NCBI GenBank assembly: GCA_037447655.1
Contig: JBBHKE010001578.1
Location: forward strand, 81,227 to 145,226
From: Zygnema cylindricum
Lineage: Eukaryota > Streptophyta > Zygnematophyceae > Zygnematales > Zygnemataceae
Length of the DNA: 64,000 nt
Direction: 5' to 3'
The notes under the pieces were generated by a model that saw nothing but the letters and a program-made list of their open reading frames with translations, was not told the origin of the DNA and did no database searches. Made by a program: the position numbers and the translations under genes. Shown here in pieces: positions 1-10,281 of this stretch (its first letter is position 1; every line of letters starts with the position of its first letter).

Positions 1-1725
1 TTTCTCCCTTATAGGTGGTTGTTTTAGGAAAGGGTAATCTGTGTGTTTTACAATGAGCACATCCACTACAATCACTTATATTATCACTCTCACTGAACTT
101 AATCTCTTCCACCACTCCCATCTTTTTTATCTCTCTTAACTTATCTAAATTCACATGCCCAAGCCTCTTATGCCATATCATAATATCATGAACACCAGCA
201 TAATAAAGTTTCTTTGTTTCATTACTTAAAATCAGCCTAAACATCCCATGGCTACCTTTCTGAGCAATGAGATAGACATCCTCCTCAAAACTAGCAGTAA
301 AGACTCCTTCCTTAGTGCTAGTAAAAAAACCCTTATCATCTAATATAGATGTAGAGATGAGGTTTTTGTTCAGCTCGGGAATAAACAATACATCGGAGAG
401 TGTTACTATGGATGTCTTTCCTTCTACTAACAATTTCAAATCTACCGATCTTACAAGAGTAGTGGTGACTATCCTCCCATCCGCGTACTCTATCTCTACG
501 GTGGGAATCTTCCTTATCTTAGTGAACAGGTGCCTATCCTTACACATGTGCATGGAGGCACCCGAATCTACAATCCAGCCTGCTTCACCTTTTTATCCAC
601 TGTAAGCATATTTCAACCTTCGTGGAATTTCGACCTCGTTTTTCGCCTCCAACTCCTCATCCAAAAGGAGCTCATCGTCCTCGTCCTCGGATTCCGCCTC
701 ATGTACATGTGTCACAAGGGCCTTTTTCTTTCCCCTCGGGGTACTACCAGTCTGCCCCTCCTTTAACCAAAGCTCGGTTACCTTAGTGCACTCTGCCATA
801 TAGTGCCAAGGTTTCTTACAAAAATGACATAAACCTTTGGGAGCCCTTGGTCCAAACTCGTCAGTCAGATTTTTCTACTCCCTCCCCCCATAGTTTTCGA
901 CCGATTTCCGGGAATCCTTGTTCCTCCAATCGGTCGCAGTTGCCAAGGCTTGGCCACTCTTTCCTCCCTTCGGATCTCAATCGTATTCTCCCGAACGAGA
1001 ATCAACCCTACCACTGAGTTCCATATCCACCTTGAGTCCGGCAAGTCTTGCACACGGTTGACTATGTTCTCGAACTCATCGGGTAACTTCATCAGTAAAC
1101 AGTTAACTTTTTCTTTTTCACTAAAATCTTTCATCGCACTCTCTAGCTCCATGAAGAGTGTAGCAAGCTCATTGCAAAAATCCAACATCTTCCCCCCTTT
1201 ATATACATACTCCTTAACTTTGTGATCAGCCAACTGTTGTTGCTGAATCTTACCACTTCAGTACATCTCTATGAGATTCATCCAAAGATCGGATGCCCTT
1301 TCTATCTGCAAATGAGGACATGCAATTCCTTGAGTGAGATGGCGTAGGATGAAGTGCTTTGCCGCCATATTGTTGAAGTCCTAGGTTTCAGTATCATTCT
1401 CCTCGTTCCTCGGAATAGGTGACATGAATGCCGAACCAGTTGCTATTGGTGTGGTCGCCTCCTTCTCCTTTCCTTTATCCACCACCTCTCCTTCGTTTGT
1501 TTCCTTTGTTGAAGGTGGATCCTCTTTCCTGGTGAATCTGCTTCCTCCAAACCCTGGAGGGATTCCAAGACTTGATGGACGCCCCAACCATCCACTCACT
1601 ATCCCCCAAAACCTTTTTTCGCATAGAGCTCCTATCATCATACTTTCCCAGTATATGAAGCCAGTTCCATTAAAGATTGGTACCCTAGAGGGTGGGCCCA
1701 TAACCTGAAACTCTGAGACCTCCAT
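1..1725 (-). pseudogene. Copia gag-protease-pre-integrase, family B, broken
   Basis: Minus-strand reading gives a gag N-terminus (1725-1381, with the family motif QVMGPPSRVPIF), a mid-gag UBN2-like part (1233-865) and a CCHC knuckle near 786-826 (C-H-F-C...H-Y-M-A-E-C, with Trp in place of the usual Gly). A retropepsin-like motif with D-S-G-A-S follows near 540-590, then the HHCC pre-integrase zinc region near 60-210. Several stops and frame changes make it non-functional as a single polyprotein. It would have made the capsid, protease and integrase N-terminus of a Copia element. The rest of pol lies left of the window. Confidence 0.85.
1691..1705 (-). promoter_or_regulatory. Primer-binding site for a half initiator tRNA-Met
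   Basis: The minus strand reads GGTTATGGGCCCACC directly after the LTR terminal CA. This is the complement of the anticodon stem-loop of plant initiator tRNA-Met, as in Drosophila copia, which is primed by a 5' half-tRNA. It is translated in the gag frame as V-M-G-P-P. Confidence 0.85.
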
Positions 1726-2769
1726 AAGTCCTCAGAGTGGACAGCTTCCAAGAAGCCTCTAAGATAACTTTGACCCCTTTGTGTTTCAGCAAAAACAATT
1801 TCCACCCTAGGAGACAATAACTCTGACCACCTTCACCCGTGTAAAGGTAAGACTCTCTGAGTCGATAGCAAAAAAAATCTCTCAATTTGCTTCCGTGAGC
1901 AGTATGTTATGGATGGTCAAAGTTGACCTTTTGTACAGAAGCTCTCTGGGAGAGAGGGTCCTATCTCCTAATTTTTCTAAGTCCTATCTCTTTCATAGAA
2001 TTTATCTACTGATGTACGCAACCAATCAGATTTCTCCTCCGTACATAAATGTACAGCTGCCGGTGTACTTTCTGTACGAACATTGTACGACATGGCCTAA
2101 ATGTCGACACATGGTATATCCACATTCGCTCCCTTAATCCTCGGAGATGCCGCGATCCAATGCCATTCCGCCACGTGTCATCCGATGTGGCTAAGATCAA
2201 AAACCGCCGAACTTCCCTTCCGCGATCTCGGCGTTAAATTTCGGCCGTCTGATTAAATTCACATTTAATCGTAGCCGTAATAAATACATGCGTGGTATTC
2301 GTTTCGGTAAGGAAATAAATGCGCGGTATTCGTTTCTTGTCCGTACCGTAATCTGTACGTTTACATTACTAGATCTATGTCTCCCGTAAAACAATTTCAG
2401 TTAAATGAACTAACCTACACATAAATGTTTAAATAATTATCAAACCCCATATTACGTAACACTATCTCTAGAGTTAACGGTTAGAGCTATCGCCTAATGG
2501 CGGTTTACTGGCCGGCTGGTACCAAGTTCAAATCCTGGAGATGGCTACATATTTTAGTAAACATATCCTTAATTATAAATAAACTAATATTTTTATCCCG
2601 TAAACCTCTGGATAGCCTAGGTAGCCATGGCTCTAGCTTCCTCTCCAATTTCTCAGTGACTGCGACAAGTTTGAGAGTTGGAGAGAGAAGTTAGAGGTAG
2701 ACTACCTCGGCTTCTTTCTTATTTCTATTCAGACCTAGAAAATACTTTAAAAGACCATTAATTTCTACA
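1706..2769 (-). repeat. 5' LTR of the left family B element
   Basis: In minus orientation it starts TGTAGAAATTAATGG and ends TTTCA immediately before the PBS. It shares a leader block with the LTRs ending at 22121 and 25397. The gag start codon (1725) lies inside it, 20 bases before its end. An antisense tRNA-like module sits at 2476-2547. The U3 part is strongly diverged from the other family-B LTRs. Confidence 0.75.
2476..2547 (+). other. tRNA-like module inside the family B LTR (antisense to the LTR)
   Basis: The T-arm-like CCAAG-TTCAAAT-CCTGG (four of five stem pairs) contains a B-box AGTTCAAATCC at 2525-2535. It is preceded by an A-box/D-arm-like segment (GGTTAGAGC...). No convincing acceptor stem is seen, so this is not called a functional tRNA gene. 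The same position in four other family-B LTRs also carries such a module. Confidence 0.5.
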
Positions 2770-3259
2770 ATAGCGTCACGCGGTGCCACGTGGCTCCACA
2801 TTATTTGATACAGGAGAAGATGGGAGGAGGAACCATGGCTTCCGATTTGACAGGTGTCACCTTGTAGACCTTGTCGTACAATGGTCGTATAATAAGTACA
2901 TCGCCCGTTATACCTACTTGTAGTGTATGGTGTTCCTATTGGACTAGGGTTTAGTAGTAGGTTGTCGTGAGTAGGCAGACCGAGACTTAGTAATATTTAG
3001 GTACCTTTCTCTCTAAGAGAGCTTGTAACTATAAAGGTCATCTTTGACCAGCCATAACTTACTGCTCAGGGGAGCAAATTCAGTGATTCTTTTTGCGTTT
3101 GACTCCAAGGAGTCTTATCCTCATAGGGGTGGGATTGGTCAAAATATTTTTGTGCCTGGGCGGCGCTTATTCAGCGGGAAAGTAGAAGGGGCAAATATTA
3201 TCCTAGAGGCTTTACATAGGCTGCTCATTCTATGGGTCAATAGAGACCACACAATTTCA
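2770..3259 (+). repeat. Family B LTR remnant (3' half)
   Basis: This matches the second half of the LTRs at 21231 and 24498, from TAGCGTCACGCGG to the terminal AATTTCA, including the leader block and the gag start site (ATG is ATA here). A CCACGTGG palindrome is at 2786-2793. It was cut at its left by the minus-strand element, and gypsy sequence resumes at 3260. Confidence 0.8.
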
Positions 3260-4530
3260 CTCTGCATTCTTCACTTCGGAGTTGTTCGAAGGCTCTAGCG
3301 ATATTGCAGAGTCCATCTAGCAATTCCCTATTTCCAAGCCGTGGGAAAGAGAGTATCACAATAAATTGGCATAAATGACCACACTTTGGCGGGGAGTGGA
3401 CAGAAGCTTTGCCGCAATATTACACGGAACCGTAAAGGTTATCCTATCAGAACTTGCAAAAGTTGCTAACAAAATGAAGGATTTCAATCAACAACCGGTG
3501 TCACTACAGATCTCGCCTTCAGGACTCAAAATTTTATCACTATTTCCGGCATTAGTTTCCACCTGGAAGTTTTTCTAATAATTGGATACCGAGTAGATGC
3601 GTACTCGGTAGTCAAAATTGACCCGGACGCCCGTGCAGTCAGTGAGTATCAACAGCAACAGCTGCACCAACTTTACCCATAACAACTCGCGGTGTCTGCC
3701 ATGTCAAACTCTCACCGCACTCTTCCCCTGAATGTGGACAACATCACAACTTCAAATTTGGAGAAGCTTGGAAGGGTAGATCTGGTAATCGCTGGATGGC
3801 CGTGCCAGGGGTATTCGTTAGCACGACAAGGAAAGGGACACCAGGATGGCCCTTAGCATGACATTCTTTCACATGACACGACTGATAACAAAGTTAGAAG
3901 GACGCCATGACATGCCAGTGTGGTACAGCTTGGAGAATGTTAACCCCACAGATGACAAAATGAAATAGGTGGTAGTTAGGTAGAACCATGGGACCAAAGG
4001 TTATGGGGACTCCCGTAGTGTTTGATGCAGCTCAGATCGGATCAAGAGCCCACAGTGTCCGCGTTTATTGGACTAACTTGATTCCTCTCCCCATCCTCCA
4101 ATATCTATTGAAAACACATGTTCCGGATCCGAGCATAACAGTTCAACAAATTCCTTGACTAGGGCGAATGGCCACCCTGTGACCAAAGCCGACCAAGCAC
4201 CATTCTTCTGTTGCTATCGTCCCGGAAATCCACGGGGAGCTCTACCAACCCTTTTATCATTTCCTAACAGCCATGCTTACCGGAAAGGTGCAACAGGGAT
4301 GATATTTGATAGTAAAGCAGCTACATGGACAACACCAGGTATAGAGGAACGGGAAAAAACTATGGGATTTTGACAGGCAACCGAAGTAGCTCCAGGGGTC
4401 TCAACTTCAAAAAGGTGAAGTTTAATCGAACAAAGTATGGATTTGAATGTAATTTCATGGGTGCTGCAACATTCTCTGGCATTCTCTAGCCTACTATCCA
4501 CACACTCACGAGCAATTTACCTTTAAGCTC
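3260..4530 (+). pseudogene. C5-cytosine DNA methyltransferase domain, gypsy-encoded relic
   Basis: Motifs of the C5-DNMT fold occur in conventional order across three frames. They are: motif I G-L-K-I-L-S-L-F (3522-3578); an acidic I-D-P-D-A-R-A segment (3614-3680); motif IV D-L-V-I-A-G-W-P-C-Q-G-Y-S with the catalytic Pro-Cys-Gln at 3800-3808; motif VI S-L-E-N-V-N (3921-3947); and motif VIII around Q-I-G-S-R-A-H-S-V-R-V-Y-W-T-N (4021-4080, where HRxR has become HSVR). Motif IX/X-like sequence follows (4290-4520, ending in a D-L-N-V...L-Q-H-S stretch). The order is not permuted, unlike plant DRM. Frameshifts and stops show it is dead. Its place directly before the RT indicates it belonged to the gypsy polyprotein; in life it would methylate cytosine in DNA. 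Confidence 0.8.
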
Positions 4531-4535
4531 TAAAG

Positions 4536-5155
4536 TTGTTGGCCATGCAAGCCACTCTACAGCTTCAGAGGGGGAGAAACGCAAGGAGGGAAAAATTCAC
4601 CAAATCAGCTCACACACTAAATTCAGGAGTTTCCTCAATGGGGGGGAGCGAAGACTTCGAGCAGAAAGTCATTAGTACCAGCTTTTTAGCAGCCGAGCAC
4701 GGGACAGATCCAGGGTTAGAGCTTAAAGTCAACATCTCTCTCAGGGGCCGACCTCCGGAACATGGGCTGCAGTGGAACTCGAAAATATGGAATGGACTTT
4801 AGGGCAACAGCTAGACACACAGCAAAAGGCTTGGCTCTCCAAGCTGTTAGAGGAGAACGCGCAGGTGTTCCCTTGGTCTGACACAAATATAAGAATCTAT
4901 AAGGGGACCCGTTTTTAGATCAATCTAACGGACGAGACGTCAAGTGTTTAGTATAAATAGTACCCTCTAAGTTTCAAGGAGAAAGAGTTCATTACTACAA
5001 AGGTGCAGACTTTGGTGGACACAGGACTGGTGCAGGAGAGTACAGGGCTACATGGGTTTGCCTCTCAGACAATGCTCCCACCGAAGAAAGACTCCTCCAA
5101 GAAAACTGTAGATTTGTAGATCTGTGGAGACTAGCGGTTGCTCAACGCCGCAACT
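4536..5155 (+). pseudogene. Gypsy reverse transcriptase, N-terminal part
   Basis: Fragments read L-L-E-E-N-A-Q-V-F-P-W, Y-P-L-S-F-K-E-K-E-F and L-V-D-T-G-L-V-Q-E-S-T, then C-G-D-*-R-L-L-N-A-A-T at the break. This is the standard opening of a Ty3/gypsy RT (palm entry and the CVDYRxLN region). Premature TAG codons interrupt it. The protein continues without loss of alignment at 16915, which places the insertion point of Copia A. Confidence 0.8.
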
Positions 5156-5973
5156 TGTAGGTTTTGGAAACCTTTAGTCCTCTCTATATCTCGTGTGTGA
5201 GAGAGAGAGTTTAGACTAATTTGGTTTTTATGTATCAACTGAGTTGACGTAGACAAGATGTGGTGTGGTATATAACTCTAAAGGGAGTTCACACATTTGG
5301 TACACTCTATGTACATTTGTCGGTCTGTGGAGAAGTCAAGCTTGGTTGAGTTGGTTGACAACGTACATAGTTACTTGAGGGACCATATTTACACGTGGAG
5401 GTTCATCTTCGGTGATGAATGAATACGCGGACGGCGGACGAAGTTCGGCGTCATTTTTGGAAGAGAAATATTGACCAAGCCGTCATTTCAGCAGACTAAC
5501 TCTGACTACGTACTTTAGCAGCAACTAGGGTTAAGGATTGATGTAAATACTTGTACGGTAGATGGCGGGGTTTAGTTTGATTAATGTTTAGTGTACCGAC
5601 ACACCACGGTAGTTGTGGTACGGTTTAGATCAGCTGTAGGTTCACTTTATATATGTAGGACTTAGAATATTTTGGAGTTAGGAATTCTGTGAATGAAAAA
5701 CTGCAAAGCAGTTTCTCTGTCTTTTTGAATTGCAAGATCATTGTGATCTTTTAGCAAAAACTTGTGAAATTCTGCATGTGGTTTCTTTGTTATACTTTTT
5801 ATATTGTGGCAAATTTTCAGATCTAGTGTGTTTCTGGTTTGCTTGGGGCTTCATTGTGAAGTCGGTCCTTTTTGTGGATTCCGTGAGAGTTTCCTCTTTT
5901 GGAATCTGAATATTATGGCAACAGCTAGTGCTTCTTCTTCTTCCTCAGGGTCACCGGTTGTCTCAAATCAACA
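5156..5973 (+). repeat. 5' LTR of Copia A
   Basis: It starts TGTAGGTTTTGG and ends CAAATCAACA just before the PBS. It is very similar to 16116-16914 along its length, apart from small indels. The gag ATG (5915) lies inside it. Confidence 0.85.
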
Positions 5974-6697
5974 GGTCACGGGCCCACCCTCACGGATCCC
6001 GGTGTTTAATGGCCAAAAGTATTTATATTGGGCGGATTTGACTAAGTCTTACCTTAAGCAAGTGAGATTGTATAATGTGATTTCCGGTGTTCTTCCGGAT
6101 AGGGATTCTCATTTTGGAAAGAAAAATAAGGATGCATTGCATGTTCTCAAACTACTCTTGTCCGAAGATCTGAACATGACATATATCAATATCTCTAAAG
6201 CATCTGACATATGGAAGGCTTTGCGGGAGTCATATGTCCTTGCTAGTGAGCAGAATGAGGTTATAACTGCTGGAAAAATTTGGGATTATAAGTATACCCG
6301 GGGTGACATGAACTCCTATTGTAATGGCTTGAAGCTTTTGTTGTCGAAAAATGCATGTTCCGGGGGGAAGTTTCCTCCCTATCATCAAGCTATGATTTTA
6401 ATGAGAGGGCTTCCTACTGAATATAAAGGAGTCGCGGAACAATTGAAAAGGTTAGAGAAGGCTAGATGGAATATAGTTGTAGCTGAAGCTTATACTCTAG
6501 AGGAAGAGGCAACTCAGATAGCATTGAATGGTGGAAAATCAGCGGTAGCCTACAATGCTCAGACATATATGCCGGCTAGATTTTCCGGAAATAAGAACTT
6601 CACCCCTAATCCTAATTATAGGCAATATGATAGGTGTGTCTATTGCTTCGGTCAAGGTCATGTTTTCTGGCTGTGCCCGGCATTTATAAAACCTTGA
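5915..6697 (+). pseudogene. Copia A gag (260 codons), then stop
   Basis: The reading frame opens at the LTR-internal ATG (M-A-T-A-S-A-S-S..., Ser-rich), crosses the PBS, and runs through a UBN2-type Copia capsid region. It includes I-W-D-Y-K-Y-T and M-R-G-L-P, motifs shared with C3, and ends just after a CCHC knuckle (C-V-Y-C-F-G-Q-G-H...L-C, about 6632-6673). Gag alone looks readable. The stop at 6695 separates it from protease, so I treat the gag-pol as broken. Product: nucleocapsid/capsid for retrotransposon particles. Confidence 0.8.
5974..5988 (+). promoter_or_regulatory. Primer-binding site of Copia A
   Basis: GGTCACGGGCCCACC differs from the initiator tRNA-Met half-molecule site at two bases, both transitions (T to C and T to C). 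It is read in the gag frame as V-T-G-P-P, so the Met codon found in the PBS of other families is lost here. Confidence 0.75.
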
Positions 6698-8180
6698 GAA
6701 ACAAGAATTTACCGTGCGGTATGGAATGTGCGATCAAAGGAACCACCTTCAAATGGGTCAGCACCAAAACTGCCGGTGAAAAATGCGGCGTTCCTTGCAT
6801 TTGATGAGACGCCACAAGACGAATAGTTGGGGGGGAAAGATGATGTGGTCAAATTTCAGCAATCCAAAGATGATGAGTTCTTTGCCCTTGCAAAAGATCT
6901 CATGGAGGGGCCTCAAGAGAATGGATGGATTATGGACTCCAGGTGCTCTTCCCACATGTGCGGCAATCGGGCTTACTTCAAAACCCTTACTCCGATTCCG
7001 ACTTGTCAAATCTACTACGCGGATGACAGCGGTGTGGAGGCTACGGCAAAGGAAAGCGTGGAGTTAGCATGTGACATCAATGGTCAGATTGTAAAGAGAA
7101 CCTTACATGATGTTCTCTATATTCCAAAGTTTAAGAAAACATTGTTTTCCACTTCTGTGGCTGAAATGAAAGGATTTGAAATTTTGCAAAAGAATGGCAA
7201 GAAAGTAGTAAGCAAGGATGGGAGAGTAGCCTTAGTAGGAACTAGAGGCCCAAACTTGTTGTACCGGATGGACTTGGCTAATAAAATTGACTTTGCATAA
7301 TCAAGTGTCCTTCCGGAAAATGTTTTGTGGCATAAGAGGCTCGGTCATGTTCATCATGAAACACTTGATAAAATGGTGAAACACAAATGATAGATGGGGT
7401 CATATAAGGACAAAAAGATTCTTATGTATAAGATGGTTGTGCTTTTGGGAAGCTTCACAAGCTGCCCCTACCTCAAACCGCGGATATCCGGGCTACGGAT
7501 TTGCTGCAAATAATTCATTCGGACGTATAGGGACCGTCTAAAGTCCCTTCCCTTAGTGGCAGCCAGTTTTTAGTTACATTTACGGATGACTTCTCGCGGT
7601 ACAGCAGAGTTTACTTCATGAAGGAGAAGAGTGAAGTGTTCACTCACTTCAAGCATTTCCGGACGTGGGCGGAAAAGTTTCACGGGAAGCCGATTCTCTC
7701 TCTTTGGTCCTACAACGGGGGAGAATATATTTCGAATGCATTCTCGGATTATTTAAGGGAACAGGACATATCTTGTCAGTTTACAGTTCCCTATACTTCA
7801 GAGCAAAACGGAGTATCCGAGAGACTTAACCGGACATTAACGGAGAGTGCAAAATCTATGATGTTGGATAAAGGGATAGATTTCAAGTACTAGGGTGAGG
7901 CTTTCTCTTGTGCAGCTTATATTAGGAATAGAATAGAAACTAAGGCAGAAAGAGGGAAGACACCTTATGAAATGTGGAGTGGAAAGAAACCCAATGTAAG
8001 TCACTTCCGGGTGTTTGGTAGTAAAAGTTTTATTTTGGATAATCTTCCTATTTCTAAGCTTCATCCAAAATCTGTCCCGAGAATTTTTATGGGTTATGAT
8101 GATGAGTCAATAGGCTATAGAGTTTACAACCCAGATAGGAAAACTCTTCAGGTTGCGAGGAATATTCAGGTTAAGGAAGA
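6698..8180 (+). pseudogene. Copia A protease and integrase, broken
   Basis: The protease segment at 6827-7300 reads W-I-M-D-S-R-C-S-S where D-S-G-A-S is usual, so the active site is damaged. Integrase zinc-region pieces (W-H-K-R-L-G-H-V) begin near 7329. Catalytic-core pieces (S-Y-N-G-G-E-Y, S-E-Q-N-G-V-S-E-R-L-N) lie at 7618-7893, followed by a TAG where Trp is expected (7891-7893). The C-terminal part (R-V-F-G-S-K) runs to 8180, where Copia D interrupts it. Confidence 0.8.
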
Positions 8181-8700
8181 TGAAAAGGATCTCACACAAA
8201 AATGCAGAGTGCAAGATTACAGCGGAAGCATAAAATAAAACATTCAGACAAGAGAAAACTGTCCACGAAAGCCAATATATTTCACGGACATTTTCTCCTA
8301 TAAAAGATTATCTTTTCCCTCCCTCTAAGCTGCAGTATATACTATTATAAGTGAAGCGTCACACAATCAAACTAAAAAACAAACCAAACAATAAAGTGCG
8401 CACTAAGCGCCTACAAATCAAATCGCGTCTTATACGCGAAACGACATAATACAAGTTACACGACACACGTACAAACAAAACAAATAAGGTCAAAACGAAA
8501 AAACCACTAACCGTACACACCAAACGAAACAAAATACTTGGTCGTAGTCAAAACTAAATCTACGCGAGACCAAAGTACAACATAAACGTATGACTCGACT
8601 TAATGACTCCAAACCAACCTGGACCACTATCTTCACATAACGCCAACCTAGCTGGCTGCGCGACAGACCGCGACGGCTGATTACAACATTGATTCTAACA
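8181..8700 (-). repeat. 3' LTR of Copia D
   Basis: 520 bp. On the plus strand it starts TGAAAAGGATCTC and ends GATTCTAACA. It is nearly identical to 13664-14184. Confidence 0.93.
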
Positions 8701-8716
8701 ATCCCCCTCTCAAAGT
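8701..8716 (-). promoter_or_regulatory. Polypurine tract of Copia D
   Basis: The minus strand reads CTTTGAGAGGGGGAT immediately before the 3' LTR start TGTTAGAATC, the expected site for plus-strand DNA priming. Confidence 0.8.
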
Positions 8717-8724
8717 TGTAATCA

Positions 8725-10281
8725 TTACATCAACCCTAATTTAGGTCTTCCCCTCAAAAGTACATCATGATACGCGGCTTTCGTCAGCATATCCGCGGCT
8801 TCCTCCAACGTCGAAACGTACAAAAGTTCAATTTCCTTAGCAGTGACCAAATCGCGTACGAAGTGCCACTGAATCCTGATATGTTTTGTCCTTTTGTGAA
8901 ATACAGGATTCTTCACCAATGTCATCGAACTCATACTGTCAGAAAATATTTTCATGCAGCCAATCGTAATCCCCAATTCTCCAAGTAACTCCTTAATCCA
9001 AATCGACGCCTTAGATGTATGACACGCAGCCATATACTGTGCTTCGGTTGAACTTAATGCGACAGTTGGCTGGAGTCGCGAACTCTAAGAAATTGCCGCG
9101 CCACCAAAAACAAAAGCATATCCAGACGTTGACTTTCCTGTATCAAAATCTCCACCCCAATCTGCATCACAATATCCTACGCACTCCATAGATGTCCGTC
9201 CAGATCGCAATAATAAACCAATCTCGACCGTACTTGCAAGGTAACGAAATATCCTCTTCACGGCCTCCCAATGAATCCTTTTAGGAGCCTGACAAAATCG
9301 AATCACGACAGAAACCGCGGCTGAAATATCTGGCCGCGTGGCCACACTTAAATACATCAAACTTCCAACGGCCTCACGATAGGGCACGTGGACAGTTTCC
9401 TCCTCCTCAAATTTGCGATATTGAAGTTTGGAATCTAGTGGTGTCAAAACCGGCTTAGAATCCAACATAGCAAATTTTGTTAGTACTTCTTTACAATATT
9501 GCGCTTGCGACAATTTAATATCCCCATTATCGTACCTCAAAACTTCCACCCCAAGAATATATCGTACGTCCCCTAAATCTGTGACTTTAAAATGTAGACT
9601 TAGGTACTCGTTCAACTTAGCGATTCGCGTCAACTTGTCACATATCATCAAGAAATCATCCACGTAGACAGAAAATATAATTTGATCTTCCCCCTCACCT
9701 TTTACGTAAACTCCAGAGTCTGAAACTATTCGGACGAATCCAAATTCGGTAAGGACCTTGTGTAATCCTAAATACCAAGTCCGCGGTGCCTGTTTTAGTC
9801 CGTACAAGGACTTTTGCAGCCGCCATACCTTCCCCTCCTTCGACACTACTCCTTCCGGAACTTTCATATAAACCTCCTTCTCTAAGTCACCATTTAAGAA
9901 CGCCGTCTCTACGTCCATTTGGTGAATGTGCTTCTTGCCGCCAGCGGCAATAGCAATAATCATCCTCAATGAATCAAATTTAACAACCGGTGCATATGTC
10001 TCCGTATAATCTATCCCCTCCCTTTGTTGAAAGCCCTTGCACACTAGTCGAGCCTTATGTTTTACTACTTCCCCCGATGCACCAGTTTTGGTTTTAAAAA
10101 TCCACTTCGCATCAATAGCCTTTTTACCCTCCGGTAGGCTTACCTCCTCAAATGTACGGTTGTCGATAATAGATTGAAGTTCTCGCTCCCATGCCGGTTT
10201 CCAATACTTCTCCCAATCGCATGATTTTAGTGCTTCCACATACGATTCTGGATCGCCCGGCTTATTTTCACATAATAATTG
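8725..10281 (-). pseudogene. Copia D reverse transcriptase and RNase H
   Basis: A long minus-strand reading frame (10239-9085) holds a full Copia RT: W-I-F-K-T-K near the start, Q-M-D-V-E-T-A-F-L-N-G, L-Y-G-L-K-Q-A-P-R-T-W and the catalytic Y-V-D-D (about 9655-9670). The S-L-M-Y-L...T-R-P-D-I region and RNase H (C-D-A-D-W-G-G, K-S-T-S-G-Y) follow. A TAG at about 9082 replaces a Trp codon. RNase H then continues in the same frame to 8725, ending after A-D-M-L-T-K. One nonsense change separates two otherwise good halves. Confidence 0.88.

Larger units (their letters stand above)
1..2769 (-). mobile_element. Ty1/copia family B element, 5' part, runs off left edge
   Basis: On the minus strand the order is LTR (2769-1706), PBS (1705-1691), gag, CCHC knuckle, protease and pre-integrase zinc region, cut by the window edge. 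The right end abuts the middle of a plus-oriented LTR of the same family at 2770, so this copy inserted into an older family-B LTR. The next five bases (ATAGC, 2770-2774) would be one copy of the target duplication; the other lies outside the window. Confidence 0.85.
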
